NCBI GenBank assembly: GCA_028095005.1
Contig: CM051459.1
Span: 135,371,657-135,435,656 of the forward strand
Source: Rhynchospora pubera
Lineage: Eukaryota; Streptophyta; Magnoliopsida; Poales; Cyperaceae
Direction of reading: 5' to 3'
Length of the DNA: 64,000 bases
Both the position numbers and the translations under genes were made by a program. Shown here piece after piece: positions 12,841-22,429 of this stretch (positions within the stretch are counted from its first letter, which is position 1; each line of letters opens with the position of its first letter). The notes beneath the pieces were generated by a model. The model saw only the letters and a program-made list of their open reading frames with translations, ran no database searches and was not told where the DNA came from.

Positions 12841-13669
12841 ATGCTGTCCTTTTTTTTTACTTCTCAGTTATTTATTTATTTTAAATTCTACAAGCTCTAG
12901 TATGTTTGTTGTACTGTTAATATTACTGTTAATGGCAAGAATTATGTGAATTGTGTGATGTTTAGATGTATGTTTGTTATGTTTAGATATAGAATCAAGC
13001 TTGAAACAATATAAATTGCTCTTGAGATTTGACATTTGTGGCCAACAGGCAGCTTTTTTTTTTTGTAATTTGGTTCAAGCGCATCAACCAAAATAGCATT
13101 GTTTGTCAGCCTATGTAAATTGCATTGTTTGTCAACCGTAATTTAGCTCAATTATTTAGCTCAATTATTTATGAACTTAGACTTATTACAGTTATTTGTC
13201 AATTAGAACTTAAAAGCAAAAGAAAAAATGCAGTTAACAAAAATCGCATATATATGAAAAAAGAGGAGTTTATGAAAGTACCGAAGAAATATAAAATTAT
13301 CTAGTCGAAGCATGACTTTCGATCGATCGATCCGTTGAATCTGCTCTCCTTCTCCTTGTCGTTCTTTCGATCGATCCGTTGAATCTGCTCTCCTTCTCGT
13401 TCTTTCGATCGATCCGTTGAATCTGCTCTCGTTCTCATGAAAAAACCGAAAAAAATAAGAAAAAAATATGAAAAAATACGGTTCAAATTTTTTGTTTTTA
13501 CCTCACATCTGCTCTCCTTCTTGTTCTCTTTTTTTCAGAATTTTTACAAATTTTTTGCTATTTTTTGGAGTGAAACAGAAGGGATAAGAGAGGTATTTCT
13601 TTGGATATCGCAATAAATGAAAAGAAGAGAGAAAGGAATGCGGCTGGGAAGACTTAACCTAAATACATA
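12841..13669. other. Unit 1 post-gene region of the CACTA element
   Basis: No gene seen. At 13316-13437 a ~45-bp unit containing TCGATCGATCCGTTGAATC is present three times. Parts of this stretch (AAAGAGGAGT, TCCGTTGAA, GCGGCTG) recur after the second gene near 15550-15630, marking it as the 3' flank of a repeated unit. Confidence 0.55.
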
Positions 13670-13866
13670 ATCTTTCTATAACGGTTATTTATATATAACC
13701 ATTACAGACTTAGAGAGATACTGTAACGGTTATTTATACATAACCGTTACAGAAGACTGGCTTCTGTAACGGTTATTAGGTAAAAACCGTTACAGATAAT
13801 GTTTATAATAAAAAAAATGAAATTATAATATTCTGTAACGGTTATTCCTTAATAACCGTTACAGAA
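13670..13866. repeat. Internal subterminal-repeat block between the two CACTA units
   Basis: The same CTGTAACGGTTATT words as at the ends of the element, followed by the same gattggctagcccaattt sequence as after the left block. No CACTA terminus is present here, so this is the fused inner junction of two units, not a separate insertion. Confidence 0.75.
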
Positions 13867-14379
13867 GGTCCTTTTTTGTGTTTCCCCTGTTTGATTGGCT
13901 AGCCCAATTTGCTAGCCGAATTGGTACCAGATTGGTACCCAATTTACATTAAACACATGCAGCATATCACACATATATCAAACATATATATAATCATGCA
14001 TATCACACAAACAATAAACAAAGTATTTACTTTGCCTCACAAGTATCATCAAATCAGAATCTCAATATCAGAATCGTACAATATCAGAATCTCAATATCA
14101 TTAATAGCTTAGATAGAAGTGCTTGGTTTGTCTTAAATTTGGTCAGAACGTACCTGAATCATCAATATCAGAATCTCAATATCAGAACGTACCTGAATCA
14201 AGTTGTAGTCTTCCGAAGAGGTGCTTGGTTTGTCTTAAATTTGGTCATAATTGTCAGAGAACTTCTTCAATTCTTCCTTTAATCTCTTTGCCTTCTCCTC
14301 TCCCTCCCCCATCTATTAATACTCAATCCCCTCTTGCTGCCTCTTTCACCTCTCCTCCTTTTTAGTTCTTTCTTCAGAT

Positions 14380-15246
14380 ATGGCAAACCTTCATGATTGG
14401 CAATTTGTGCCTATGAACAGTGCTGCTGAGTTTGAAGATCTCAGACCTGATCATTTAAATGTGTTTTACTCTCCTTTACAAGATCTTGACCCTGAAAATG
14501 AAGTTCTGCACAGAGCGGCGATTGTTACTTTCCAAGCAGAAGGATTACTTCCGCCTGATCTTGAGCACCACTTGGGATTCAGACTTGCACGTCAGTTTGG
14601 TTTTGCAGTTCACCAGTATCGTCTCTCTTCAGTGCACCCAACCTCTGGAGATTTTCTCCTGGTTTGCCCAAATCAAGGGGTAAGGAATGAAATTTGCAGC
14701 CTAGGTGTCATTTACCTGCAGAATGTTAGATTGGTCCTAACAAGGTGGACTGAGCGTGCTGGTACAGTTTATGAACCTCCTCTTTATCGTACCAGAATCA
14801 GAATTACTGGTCCCCCTCTTCATCTCTGGAATAGAAGTGCCATTAACATGCTGGTGTCTAGGTTTGGTTATCCAATTTTCACTGCTCCTCACTTCTCTGA
14901 TGGGATCTTCCTTCATTTGCGTTTGCTTATTAAAGGAGCTCATCCCTCAGAGATCCCTCATCATTTGGTTATCTTTGCAGACCCTCGAGCTGCAAGTGCT
15001 AGGGTACATATTGAAGGTTTTGAACAAGTTGGAGGGCCTACTGAACCACCTTTTGTAGGCCCCGGCAGGCCTTGGGTGCCTCCTCCGCCTACTCCACCAC
15101 CTCCTCCACCACCATCGACTGACACCGATTCAACTTCTACTGAATCAGCTTCTGTTGCTCCTCCTACTGGATCAGCTTCTGGTGTTTCCTTGCCAGTACA
15201 TTGTGCTACTGGTGATCCCTTTTTAGCTATTGCCTTGGTTCTTTAA
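14380..15246 (+). CDS. Second transposon-borne DUF4283-like protein with proline-rich tail
   Basis: A 288-residue frame starting MANLHDWQFVPMNS. Residues ~80-200 show a DUF4283-type layout: 'TSGDFLLVCPNQGVRNEI', 'LVLTRWTERAG', then 'RIRITGPPLHLWNRSAIN' followed by 'SRFGYPIF'. The C-terminal part holds a run of prolines (residues ~232-246) and a Ser/Thr-rich stretch, then ends in a hydrophobic tail. It lies in the same place in unit 2 as the 11241 gene does in unit 1, but the two proteins are only distantly alike, so either each unit captured or diversified its own gene. The region 13867-14379 before it shares promoter-side DNA with unit 1. Function unknown; no intron needed. Confidence 0.65.
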   Translation: MANLHDWQFVPMNSAAEFEDLRPDHLNVFYSPLQDLDPENEVLHRAAIVTFQAEGLLPPDLEHHLGFRLARQFGFAVHQYRLSSVHPTSGDFLLVCPNQGVRNEICSLGVIYLQNVRLVLTRWTERAGTVYEPPLYRTRIRITGPPLHLWNRSAINMLVSRFGYPIFTAPHFSDGIFLHLRLLIKGAHPSEIPHHLVIFADPRAASARVHIEGFEQVGGPTEPPFVGPGRPWVPPPPTPPPPPPPSTDTDSTSTESASVAPPTGSASGVSLPVHCATGDPFLAIALVL

Positions 15247-15653
15247 TGCTATTAATGCCTCCTTTAATGTACAGCAGTTCTAAGTGCTTCTTCTCTAATT
15301 TGCCAGTACATTATACTTTTTTGTTTAGCTCTGTATGCTTTATGGCTTTTCTAGATTGGCTGTAATTCTTAAATTTTCTTCTTGGAATATCAACAAAGAG
15401 CATTCTTCTTTACTTTGCCTCACTCTCTTCCTTTTCTCACCTGATCTGTGTATTATTGCTACTGCTTGATGACGTTTACTATATGACAACACGAAATTCA
15501 TGCCTATATATATGCAAATTATTAACGAAATGCAAAATAATTTAAATAAAGAGGAGTGAAAATATACTTTGAACTTCTGATCCGTTTGAATCCGTTGAAA
15601 AGTGCGGCTGAGAGTTAGATGAGTGAGGATGATATTTTATTTATACATAACCA

Positions 15654-15960
15654 TTCTGTAACGGTTATTTCCTAATAACCGTTTACAGAATCACTAAAAA
15701 AATAAAAACAAATTATTTGCCTCTATGTAACGGTTGTTGGATAATAACCGTTACAGATATCTTTAAATCTGTAACGGTTATTATCCAACAACCGTTATAG
15801 AAGGTGGACGCTCTTTTTCCCTATTGCATGACGGAAATATTATTACGATTTTTTAATAATAACCGTTACAGATTTGTGGCGCCAATTTTCCCGCCTTATG
15901 CCTCACTAGTCTGTAACAGTTATTTCAAAAACCGTTACAGAAGTCCCGTTACAGAAGGTC
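15654..15960. repeat. Right subterminal repeats of the CACTA element
   Basis: Inverted copies of TGTAACGGTTATT / AATAACCGTTACAG lead up to the right end, TTTTTCCCGTAGTG, at 15975. This is the same repeat word as in the left array. Confidence 0.8.
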
Positions 15961-15975
15961 CTTTTTCCCGTAGTG

Positions 15976-16287
15976 CATGGACATATGACATGAAAGGGTG
16001 CCATGAACGGATGCCATGAGCAAACTATTTTTTTTTTTATAAAAGAAAAGAGCGTATATTTATAGATAAAATGTAGATACATTTTGATGGAGACATCCCT
16101 TAGATGATACCCTATGGTCACCATGTAAGTTATGCATCTTTTCAATCACATATTTTAAACCATCAATTTGATTGCATCTTTTGGCGAGATATCTTTGAAA
16201 TAGCACTCTATAAAATATATATTTAAATTGACACATTTTCATTCACACCCTTTGGAACAATCCACGTATCTTTATTATATGTAAGAT
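15976..16287. other. Short spacer between two transposons
   Basis: The first ~50 bp continue the GTGCCATGAACGGATGCCATG repeat that was split by the CACTA insertion. The rest is AT-rich with nothing I can name. Confidence 0.5.
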
Positions 16288-16439
16288 GGCTATACTACTA
16301 TACATATGCAAACACCTCTTCAAAATTCGTGCCAAGATGTTAAGCAAAGGTTGAGATATGTGCGCTGATTTCTTTCGTCGAGTTAATATTTTCCGTTCTC
16401 TCATAACAGATCTCTGTCTCTCTCGCGTAAGTTGCGCCT

Positions 16440-16560
16440 CTCTCTCTCTCTCTCACTCTCAACATATCGATCCTTACAAAAAAATAATTGGCTGATCAAA
16501 AAAAATAAATAAATTGTAAACTTAAGTCGCGTCTCTCTCTCTCTCTCTCTCTCTCTCTTA
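16440..16560. repeat. CT microsatellites
   Basis: Two (CT)n runs, at about 16437-16456 and 16532-16558, lie inside the left arm of the long-inverted-repeat element. The reverse-strand frame over them is low complexity and not a gene. Confidence 0.8.
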
Positions 16561-17258
16561 GTCGACTGATCCAAAAAATAAAAATTGCTGCAAATTGTCG
16601 CACTTCTCACCTGTCGCACCTCACTTATCGATCCTGCTCGCACTTCTCGCCTAGTCCTAAATTTGTGCAAATCGTCAACTTTTGAAGGTATCTATCTCTT
16701 AGTTTGCGTCTGTATGAAAGTTGACAATTTTCACACAAAATTGTTTCGTTTCTCTTGTATGTTGAACTAAAAAAGATAAAATTTTAGTTTCCGTACGTAG
16801 AATTTTGTACAACTGTAAATTTTTTGTATGCTATATTTCAAAAAGAATTTTAATTTGTAATATATGCTAGTCTCGTGACTATACATTACACAATTGATTT
16901 ATAAAAAAAAAAAAAGAAGTATCACTAGACTAGGATTAATATCACAATAGGTGTTTTTCTAGTTGACAAACTTAGGCGTTTTTCTAGTTGCACATCATTT
17001 ATAGTATGGTACCAGCCATATAATGTACAATGAAGAATATATATTTAAAACTATGTTCAAGAAAAACAACACATTTTAGAGCATACATTCAAGAATACAA
17101 AAAAAAACAACACATATTTAAGGAAAACAAGCATCCAAGCATGGTACATTGTACCATCTACTAAATTATAATACAAGCAACACTAAATTAGAGCATACAT
17201 TGTACCAGCTACTAAATTAGAGCATACATTCAATTACAAACCAGCTACTAAACCAACA

Positions 17259-17348
17259 CTAAACTACTGTGTATGCATTTCCAACAAGAAGGGTTTCCTC
17301 GTTGATTCCAAGAGCTGTGTCTTTGAGTGCTAATTCTGCGAGGTGGAA
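17259..17348 (-). pseudogene. Possible captured last exon inside the long-inverted-repeat element
   Basis: On the minus strand a splice-acceptor-like GTGTAG is followed by 29 open codons (starting FHLAELALKDTALGINEE) and a TAG. The amino acid mix looks protein-like, but I do not recognise the family, and 29 codons can be open by chance. If real, it is a host gene fragment carried by the element; an upstream donor-like site is near 18045. Confidence 0.25.
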
Positions 17349-18423
17349 CTACACAATATTCACAGCATTAATCATTTAACCAACTAAAAAATCAAGATAA
17401 CAATAAAAGCAATAGAAATTATGGGCCTTCAACCTTTCAACTACACAGACAAGTACCTTCAGACAACCTTTCACAACATTGAGCATTTTACCTTTGTAGT
17501 TAGTCTACCTACCGAGGAAGGATGGTTCAAATAGCTGAGAAGGACGGCAGGTTATAGGTAAATTTCTTTCTATATGACATTTAGAGAATTCACAGAAGCA
17601 TAAATGAAATGCTCATATATATATTTAAAGAACTTTACAAAGCCCCAGCAATACAGTCTTTTGGGAAAGTAATATGTAAATGTAGGAACATGAAATTATG
17701 CTGTATACTTTAGGATTCAGGCCCTTTACACCAGTTCAAAACTACCCTTTACATCAGATCGAAACAAATATCATGGTATACTCTAGGATTCAGGCTCTTT
17801 ACATCAGTTCAAATCAAGGCTACTAGTATCTCCTAAATACGGCAAACCTTTGTGAAATCAGTATAAATTCGACAAAATTAGTGCCTAATAAATCAAAATT
17901 GATCAATTTCAGAAAGGGAGAGAGCAAGTTAAAAACCACTACCACCGATAGACTGTCCAAGAGTAAAACCAGTATAAAAATTAGTATAAATGCTTGATAG
18001 ACTGTTCAAAATAGAAGAAAAAAACACGAAAGAGCAAAACCAGTACCTCTGATAGGCTATCCAAGAGATCCTCGATAGACTGTTCGTTGATTGCTAGTCA
18101 ATCTACAAGCTCACCTAGGTTTCTAATCTTCACACCTCACTGTGCGACTACAAATCTGATCGAGTTGCTTTGAGAGAGGCGATCACGCGATTAGGCGGAG
18201 GCGGAGGTGGAGAAACCCAGGCTAGGGTTTCTAATCCTTCAGCCGAGCGAGAGAGAGAGACGGAGGCTTAACAGCAAATGAGACGGAAAAACTTGAAGTG
18301 AAGGAGAAGACACTGCACAGATCTCAGCCTTTGCTTAACATCTTGGCACAAAACTTGAGAAGATCTAACAGTCTAAAAAACTGGCCTACAAGAGGTGTTT
18401 GCATATGCAAGTAGTATAGTCAT

Positions 18424-18455
18424 TCTAAATATATATATATATATATATATATATA
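18424..18455. repeat. AT microsatellite
   Basis: An (AT)n run directly at the left edge of a foldback MITE; such runs are preferred insertion targets of these elements. Confidence 0.8.
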
Positions 18456-18835
18456 GAGGAAGGATTCAATCAAAGCGCTTTGACCGAAGTCCCAGTTAAA
18501 CCCCGCTCGATCTCAATATTGAAAGTTCAAATGACCGATCCAAACCGTTAAAAATAGCAGACTAATTTTTTCATTTTTTGAAAATTTTAAGTATTTTTTT
18601 TTTGGATTTTTAAAAATAGCAGTTTTTAAAGGGTTCAGAACAAATTAGATTAACGATTTTCTAAAATCTGAAAAAAAATACTTAAAAATTTCAAAAAAAT
18701 GAAAAAATTAGCTGGCAAGGAGATTTCAATATGGAGATCATATTTGACGGTTTGGATCGGTCATTTGAACTTTCAATATTGAGATCTGACGGGGTTTAAC
18801 CGAGATTTCGGTCAAAGCGCTTTGATTGAAAGCTT

Positions 18836-18838
<3 letters not shown>
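18456..18838. mobile_element. Foldback MITE A
   Basis: Almost the whole segment is one inverted repeat: CAATCAAAGCGCTTTGACCG near the left end returns reversed near the right end, and the middle pairs as well. Its centre (ATTAGATTAACGATTTTCTA) is shared with MITE B next to it. No coding capacity. Flanked by (AT)n on the left and (CT)n(TA)n on the right. Confidence 0.7.

Positions 18839-18897
<59 letters not shown>
18836..18897. repeat. CT and TA microsatellite between two MITEs
   Basis: (CT)n to about 18858, then (TA)n to 18897. It separates MITE A from MITE B. Confidence 0.85.
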
Positions 18898-18900
<3 letters not shown>

Positions 18901-19296
18901 TTTTGCTATGGTGAGGTGCAACTCACTAAAAGATCCGTGAGTTACGATCAAAATACCTAAATCTAGTTTAAAATGACCAATTCAAACCGTTCAATTTATT
19001 GAAATCTCCATACATACCAAATTTTATATTTTTTTTTTGAGATTTTAAGTATTTTTTTCGGATTTTTGAAAGCTGCTATTTTTGAACGGTTCTGAACTAA
19101 TTAGATTAACGATTTTCTAAAATTTTAAAGAAATACTTAAAAAATTTGAAAAATTATAAAATTTGGTCTGCATGGAGATTTCAATAGGGAGATCATATTG
19201 GACTGTTTGGATCGGTCATTTTAAACTCGATTTAGGTATTTTGATCGCAACTCACGGACCCTTTGATGAGTTGCAACTCATGACCATAAACTCTAA
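18898..19296. mobile_element. Foldback MITE B
   Basis: A long inverted repeat: the left arm GAGTTTTGCTATGGTGAGGT and ACTCAC..ATCCGTGAGTT match the reversed right arm ending AACTCATGACCATAAACTC. TA lies on both sides. The core words match MITE A although the ends differ. Non-coding. Confidence 0.65.
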
Positions 19297-19646
19297 AGCA
19301 TACACCTCTTATGCTTTGCAAAGCTTTTTAGCCAATCTCTATATAGAGATATATATGGACTACTGTTAACATCTAGTTAAGATCTGACAAGGGTGTATTT
19401 GTTGTGCAATTTTAAGTTTTTGAATCTATTAATTGCCTAGAGATACAAACAGCAGAATCATAATTAAATAACCTTTCCAATAAACGCTTCAATTAATCAT
19501 GTACCGATGTGTAATAGCATAAGTACATGACTCTTCAGTGCTATGAACATTTCTACTCCCGGCCTAAGACTCTGCTCCAGAAATCTTTTATCAGAGGAAA
19601 GGAAGGTGTGGGAAAGGAGAGGTTGTCCAAGTTTGTTACCTTCCAA
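19297..19646. other. Spacer without recognisable feature
   Basis: I see nothing beyond AT-rich DNA and some short repeats (TTATGCTTTGCAAAGC). Confidence 0.4.
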
Positions 19647-19662
19647 ATTGGAGGGTACACAT

Positions 19663-19732
19663 TTTTTTTTTTTTTTTGAAACAAGTGAGCATAAGCTCAC
19701 CACGTTTTTCATTAAAACGAAAAATGCAGTCT
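19663..19732 (-). mobile_element. Tiny 5'-truncated LINE (or similar) tail with 16-bp target duplication
   Basis: A 70-bp insert begins with a long T run (a poly-A tail on the minus strand) and is flanked by identical copies of ATTGGAGGGTACACAT at 19647-19662 and 19733-19748. Poly-A plus a long target duplication is the mark of target-primed reverse transcription. Only ~55 bp of the source element remain, so the family is not certain. Confidence 0.7.
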
Positions 19733-19923
19733 ATTGGAGGGTACACATGGAGAGTAAACGTACTCTTTGTAAAATTTGTATATACTTCACTTTGTCTCTC
19801 TTTCCTCTCCTTTCCTTTCTACTTGCTGTGGAGCAAGTAAGTAGATCGAGCTGCCCTTTTTTTTACTTCCTTTCCGTTCCTTTCCTCTACGGTCGTGGTT
19901 TTGGAGTAGACCCTTACCCTAAC

Positions 19924-20937
19924 TAGGGACGAAAACGGTGCGGATAAACTCCGCACCGAACCGCATTCGAATCCGAAAAATATGCTTAATATCCGAACCG
20001 TATTCGAGTCCGAACATATTCGTAATCGTATTCGTATCCAACAAAAATATGGATGCGGATATGGTTTGACTACTATCCGATCTGTATTCGTATCCGACAA
20101 AAAAATTTGTTATCCGATCCATATTTAGTCTTTATCCGAACCATTTTCACCCTTAATTAAATTAATGATACAAGATAATAAACGTAATCACTCCTCTAGC
20201 ACCTATAAAAAAAGACTTTTGATTTAATAAACTTAATTTTTTTCTAGTTAGATCCACTTAAAATAACATTTTGGCAATATAATAACATAATACGATGATA
20301 ATATAGAATTAATTAATTATTTTTTCTTAATTTATATATAGAGAAAGTTTAATATGCACCATAGTGCATAGGGCATTCCGTGCACCACGGACTTTTTCGG
20401 AAATATTTTTGTAAATTGACAAATCGAATTTAACCAATCTAATCTACATATTGAAATCTCGTACCAAACCAAAATTTACAATTTTTGAGATTTTATTACT
20501 ATTTTTTTCGAATTTTTTAAAACATGTCATTTTTGGAATGTTGTACTATTTACAATTTTCCAAAAATGGAATGTTTTAAAAAATTCGATAAAAATAGTAA
20601 TAAAATCTCAAAAATTGTAAATTTTGGTTTTCTATGAGATTTCAATATGTAGATTAGATTTATTAAATTAGATTTGTCAATTTACAAAAATACTCCCGAA
20701 AAAGTCCGTGGTGCACGAAATGCCTTATGCACTATAGTGCATATTAAACTTTTCTTTATATATATTTATTTTAATATTTAAAATATATTCGTATCCCGTA
20801 ATATTCGAATCATATTCGTCTCTGTTTAACGTCTGATCCGTATCTGTATCCGAACATATCCGTATTCGTTTCCGAATCCAGAAAAAAAAATAGATACGAA
20901 TATGATATGACCACTTTCCGATCCGTTTTCATCCCTA
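19924..20937. mobile_element. hAT-like non-autonomous element (interrupted)
   Basis: Ends are inverted: TAGGGACGAAAACGG on the left and CCGTTTTCATCCCTA on the right. The flanks ACCCTAAC (19916-19923) and TCCCTAAC (20940-20947) are nearly identical 8-mers, as expected for hAT. The inner sequence repeats TATCCGAACC / GTATCCGAA words. The outer parts total about 600 bp; a foldback MITE sits inside. Non-coding. Confidence 0.65.
20341..20755. mobile_element. Foldback MITE C with 9-bp target duplication
   Basis: The left arm (AGAAAGTTTAATATGCAC, then TGCACCACGGACTTTTTCGG) is repeated inverted at the right end, and the centre also pairs. Perfect TTATATATA lies at 20332-20340 and 20756-20764, the 9-bp duplication size of Mutator-like elements. 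It is nested in the hAT-like element and so is younger. Confidence 0.75.
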
Positions 20938-20947
20938 AGTCCCTAAC

Positions 20948-21181
20948 CCCCAAATTGTGGATTAGACTCACTATAGTACGTACATCAAAATGATGAGCTA
21001 TAGTGCTATGAATAGTGTCTTTTCGGATTTTCTACGGCGGTTTGATTGTCATTTTGCTGAATTACAGTGCTATGAACGGAGAATTCCCTACTCGAAAAGA
21101 AGGCCCGGCATGTTTTTGTCTTACTTTCTACTGTGGTTCGCATGCCATTTTGTTAAATCAAATTGTATTCAGTTCGATTAT
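20948..21181. other. Spacer before the second CACTA element
   Basis: No feature found. The words CAGTGCTATGAA and TAGTGCTATGAA suggest a small internal duplication. Confidence 0.35.
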
Positions 21182-21189
21182 CACTACAC

Positions 21190-21535
21190 CAAAAAGAATT
21201 ATTAGTACCGGACCATTAGTATCGGTTTTTAAGAAAACCGGTATTAATAATAAATCATGGCAATTTTGTAATTGTCAGATTTATTATGTAGTACCGGTTT
21301 TTTTTAAAAATCGGTAGTGAAATTCGCTAGGAAAAAAATCGTTTTTCATTTAGTATCAATTTTTTATAAAAAATCGATACTAATATATTGATTTTTAGTA
21401 CCGGTTTTTTGTACTAAAGTGCCGACAAAAATAAATAAAATCGTTTTTCATTTAGTACCGATTTTTTTATAATAACCGGTACTTAAAATCAATATATTAG
21501 TACCGGTTTTTTATGAAAAATCGGTACTAAATGAA
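21190..21535. repeat. Left subterminal repeats of the second CACTA element
   Basis: Repeated AGTACCGG / CCGGTACT words joined by T- or A-rich runs, in inverted pairs. Likely protein-binding array for transposition by analogy with En/Spm. Confidence 0.7.
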
Positions 21536-21549
21536 AAATGAAAAGATAA

Positions 21550-22426
21550 ATGAGTCAACAAGGAAAGATAAATGCCGTAAAGAAAGACATGCCCCATGGT
21601 GGGTTGAGATGGAAAGAAGGAGAGGTGGTCCATGGTGGGTCCTCAGTTATTACCAAGGATATGCATGGTCGGACTTATAGTTGGAGTAGGACACGCGCAG
21701 TAAAGGATCCGGTGACCGGTAATGTTGTGGTTAAAAACCCTAAGGTTGTCGCGGTGATCAACAAAGTGGTACGTCTAACAACTCCAATAACTTTATTTAT
21801 GTATTAAATGAATTTAATTTAGTCTAACTAACATTAATTTCATTTTGTAATAGGTTGCCCTAGTTCAGTCAGGGGAAGTTGAGTCTGTTCGTCAAAATGA
21901 CATCTTCACGTCTACGATCGGGACGCCTGAGCACTCGGGACAGTTGAGAGGATATCCACCTTTTTCGGTGCGAAGCAGGTGTATGGTAGGGGTACGAGAA
22001 AATCATCAAAGGGGTATTCCAAAGAGGAGGTTGATCGGTTGGTGGAGGAAGTGAAAGCACAAATGAAGGAGGAACTCAATAAGTGAATGCAGCAAAGCTT
22101 TTCACAAATGTTTTCGCAAGGCCAAGGTCAAGTCCAAACACCGTAGACCTACGATCCAATTTACCAACAAGCTATACTGATGCTATCACATGGTAGCAAC
22201 AATCTACCACATCCGATTCCTCATCCGAGTTTTCAAGTTATTAATTTTATCAAGCTAATGATATATATTGTTTTTCCCACATATAATATTTATAGGGTTT
22301 ATGACAATTTGTTATTATGTTTGATATTCCTAATAAATACAGACGCCTGTCGAAGCTTTGCTTCTCCTTCCAAGAACGTCCGGCACACCTGTGTATGTAG
22401 CTAGAGTTATGGTGCATGCATGATAG
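21550..22426 (+). pseudogene. TNPA-like (plant En/Spm transposase-associated) gene relic
   Basis: An open frame from 21550 has a long polar N-terminal part (MHGRTYSWSRTRAVKDPVTG at residues ~38-57), reaches a donor at about 21768, and resumes after an AG at about 21852. There 'PEHSGQLRG' matches the PEHxGRVRG-type signature of plant En/Spm-associated proteins. One base is then gained or lost near 21965, after which another frame gives a Lys/Glu-rich coiled segment (SKEEVDRLVEEVKAQMKEEL) and a stop at ~22084. Further remnants run to about 22426. Intact relatives bind the subterminal repeats. Here it is broken by a frameshift and stops. Confidence 0.6.
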
Positions 22427-22429
22427 CTA

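Larger units (their letters stand above)
10437..15975. mobile_element. CACTA (En/Spm-type) DNA transposon, composite and lacking transposase
   Basis: The left end reads CACTACGCGAAA and the right end, reversed, CACTACGGGAAA. The 3-bp target duplication CAT is at 10434-10436 and 15976-15978. Both ends carry dense subterminal repeats of the word CTGTAACGGTTATT and its inverse. Inside are two genes with DUF4283-like proteins but no TNPD/TNPA transposase. The interior is two related units in tandem: the subterminal repeats plus ~140 bp of promoter-side DNA (10808-11013) recur at 13760-13965, and the post-gene stretch near 13300-13650 recurs near 15550-15640. The element therefore looks like two copies fused head to tail with the inner ends lost. 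It depends on an outside transposase. Confidence 0.9.
16288..18421. mobile_element. Long-inverted-repeat element, probably Mutator-like
   Basis: The two ends are inverted copies over 100 bp or more with gaps: GGCTATACTAC...GCAAACACCTCTT and GTGCCAAGATGTTAAGCAAA on the left match the reverse strand of the right end. Ends of the G...C kind and long terminal inverted repeats fit Mutator-like elements. The expected 9-bp target duplication is not clear (ATGTAAGAT against ATTCTAAAT, only partly alike). Both arms run inward into CT-rich tracts. No transposase is present. The minus strand contains possible spliced gene pieces, so it may be a Pack-MULE. Confidence 0.55.

Noticed and set aside
13301..13486. 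Reverse-strand frame rich in Arg/Ser/Glu
   Set aside because: It is the reading of the three-fold TCGATCGATCC repeat and has no domain.
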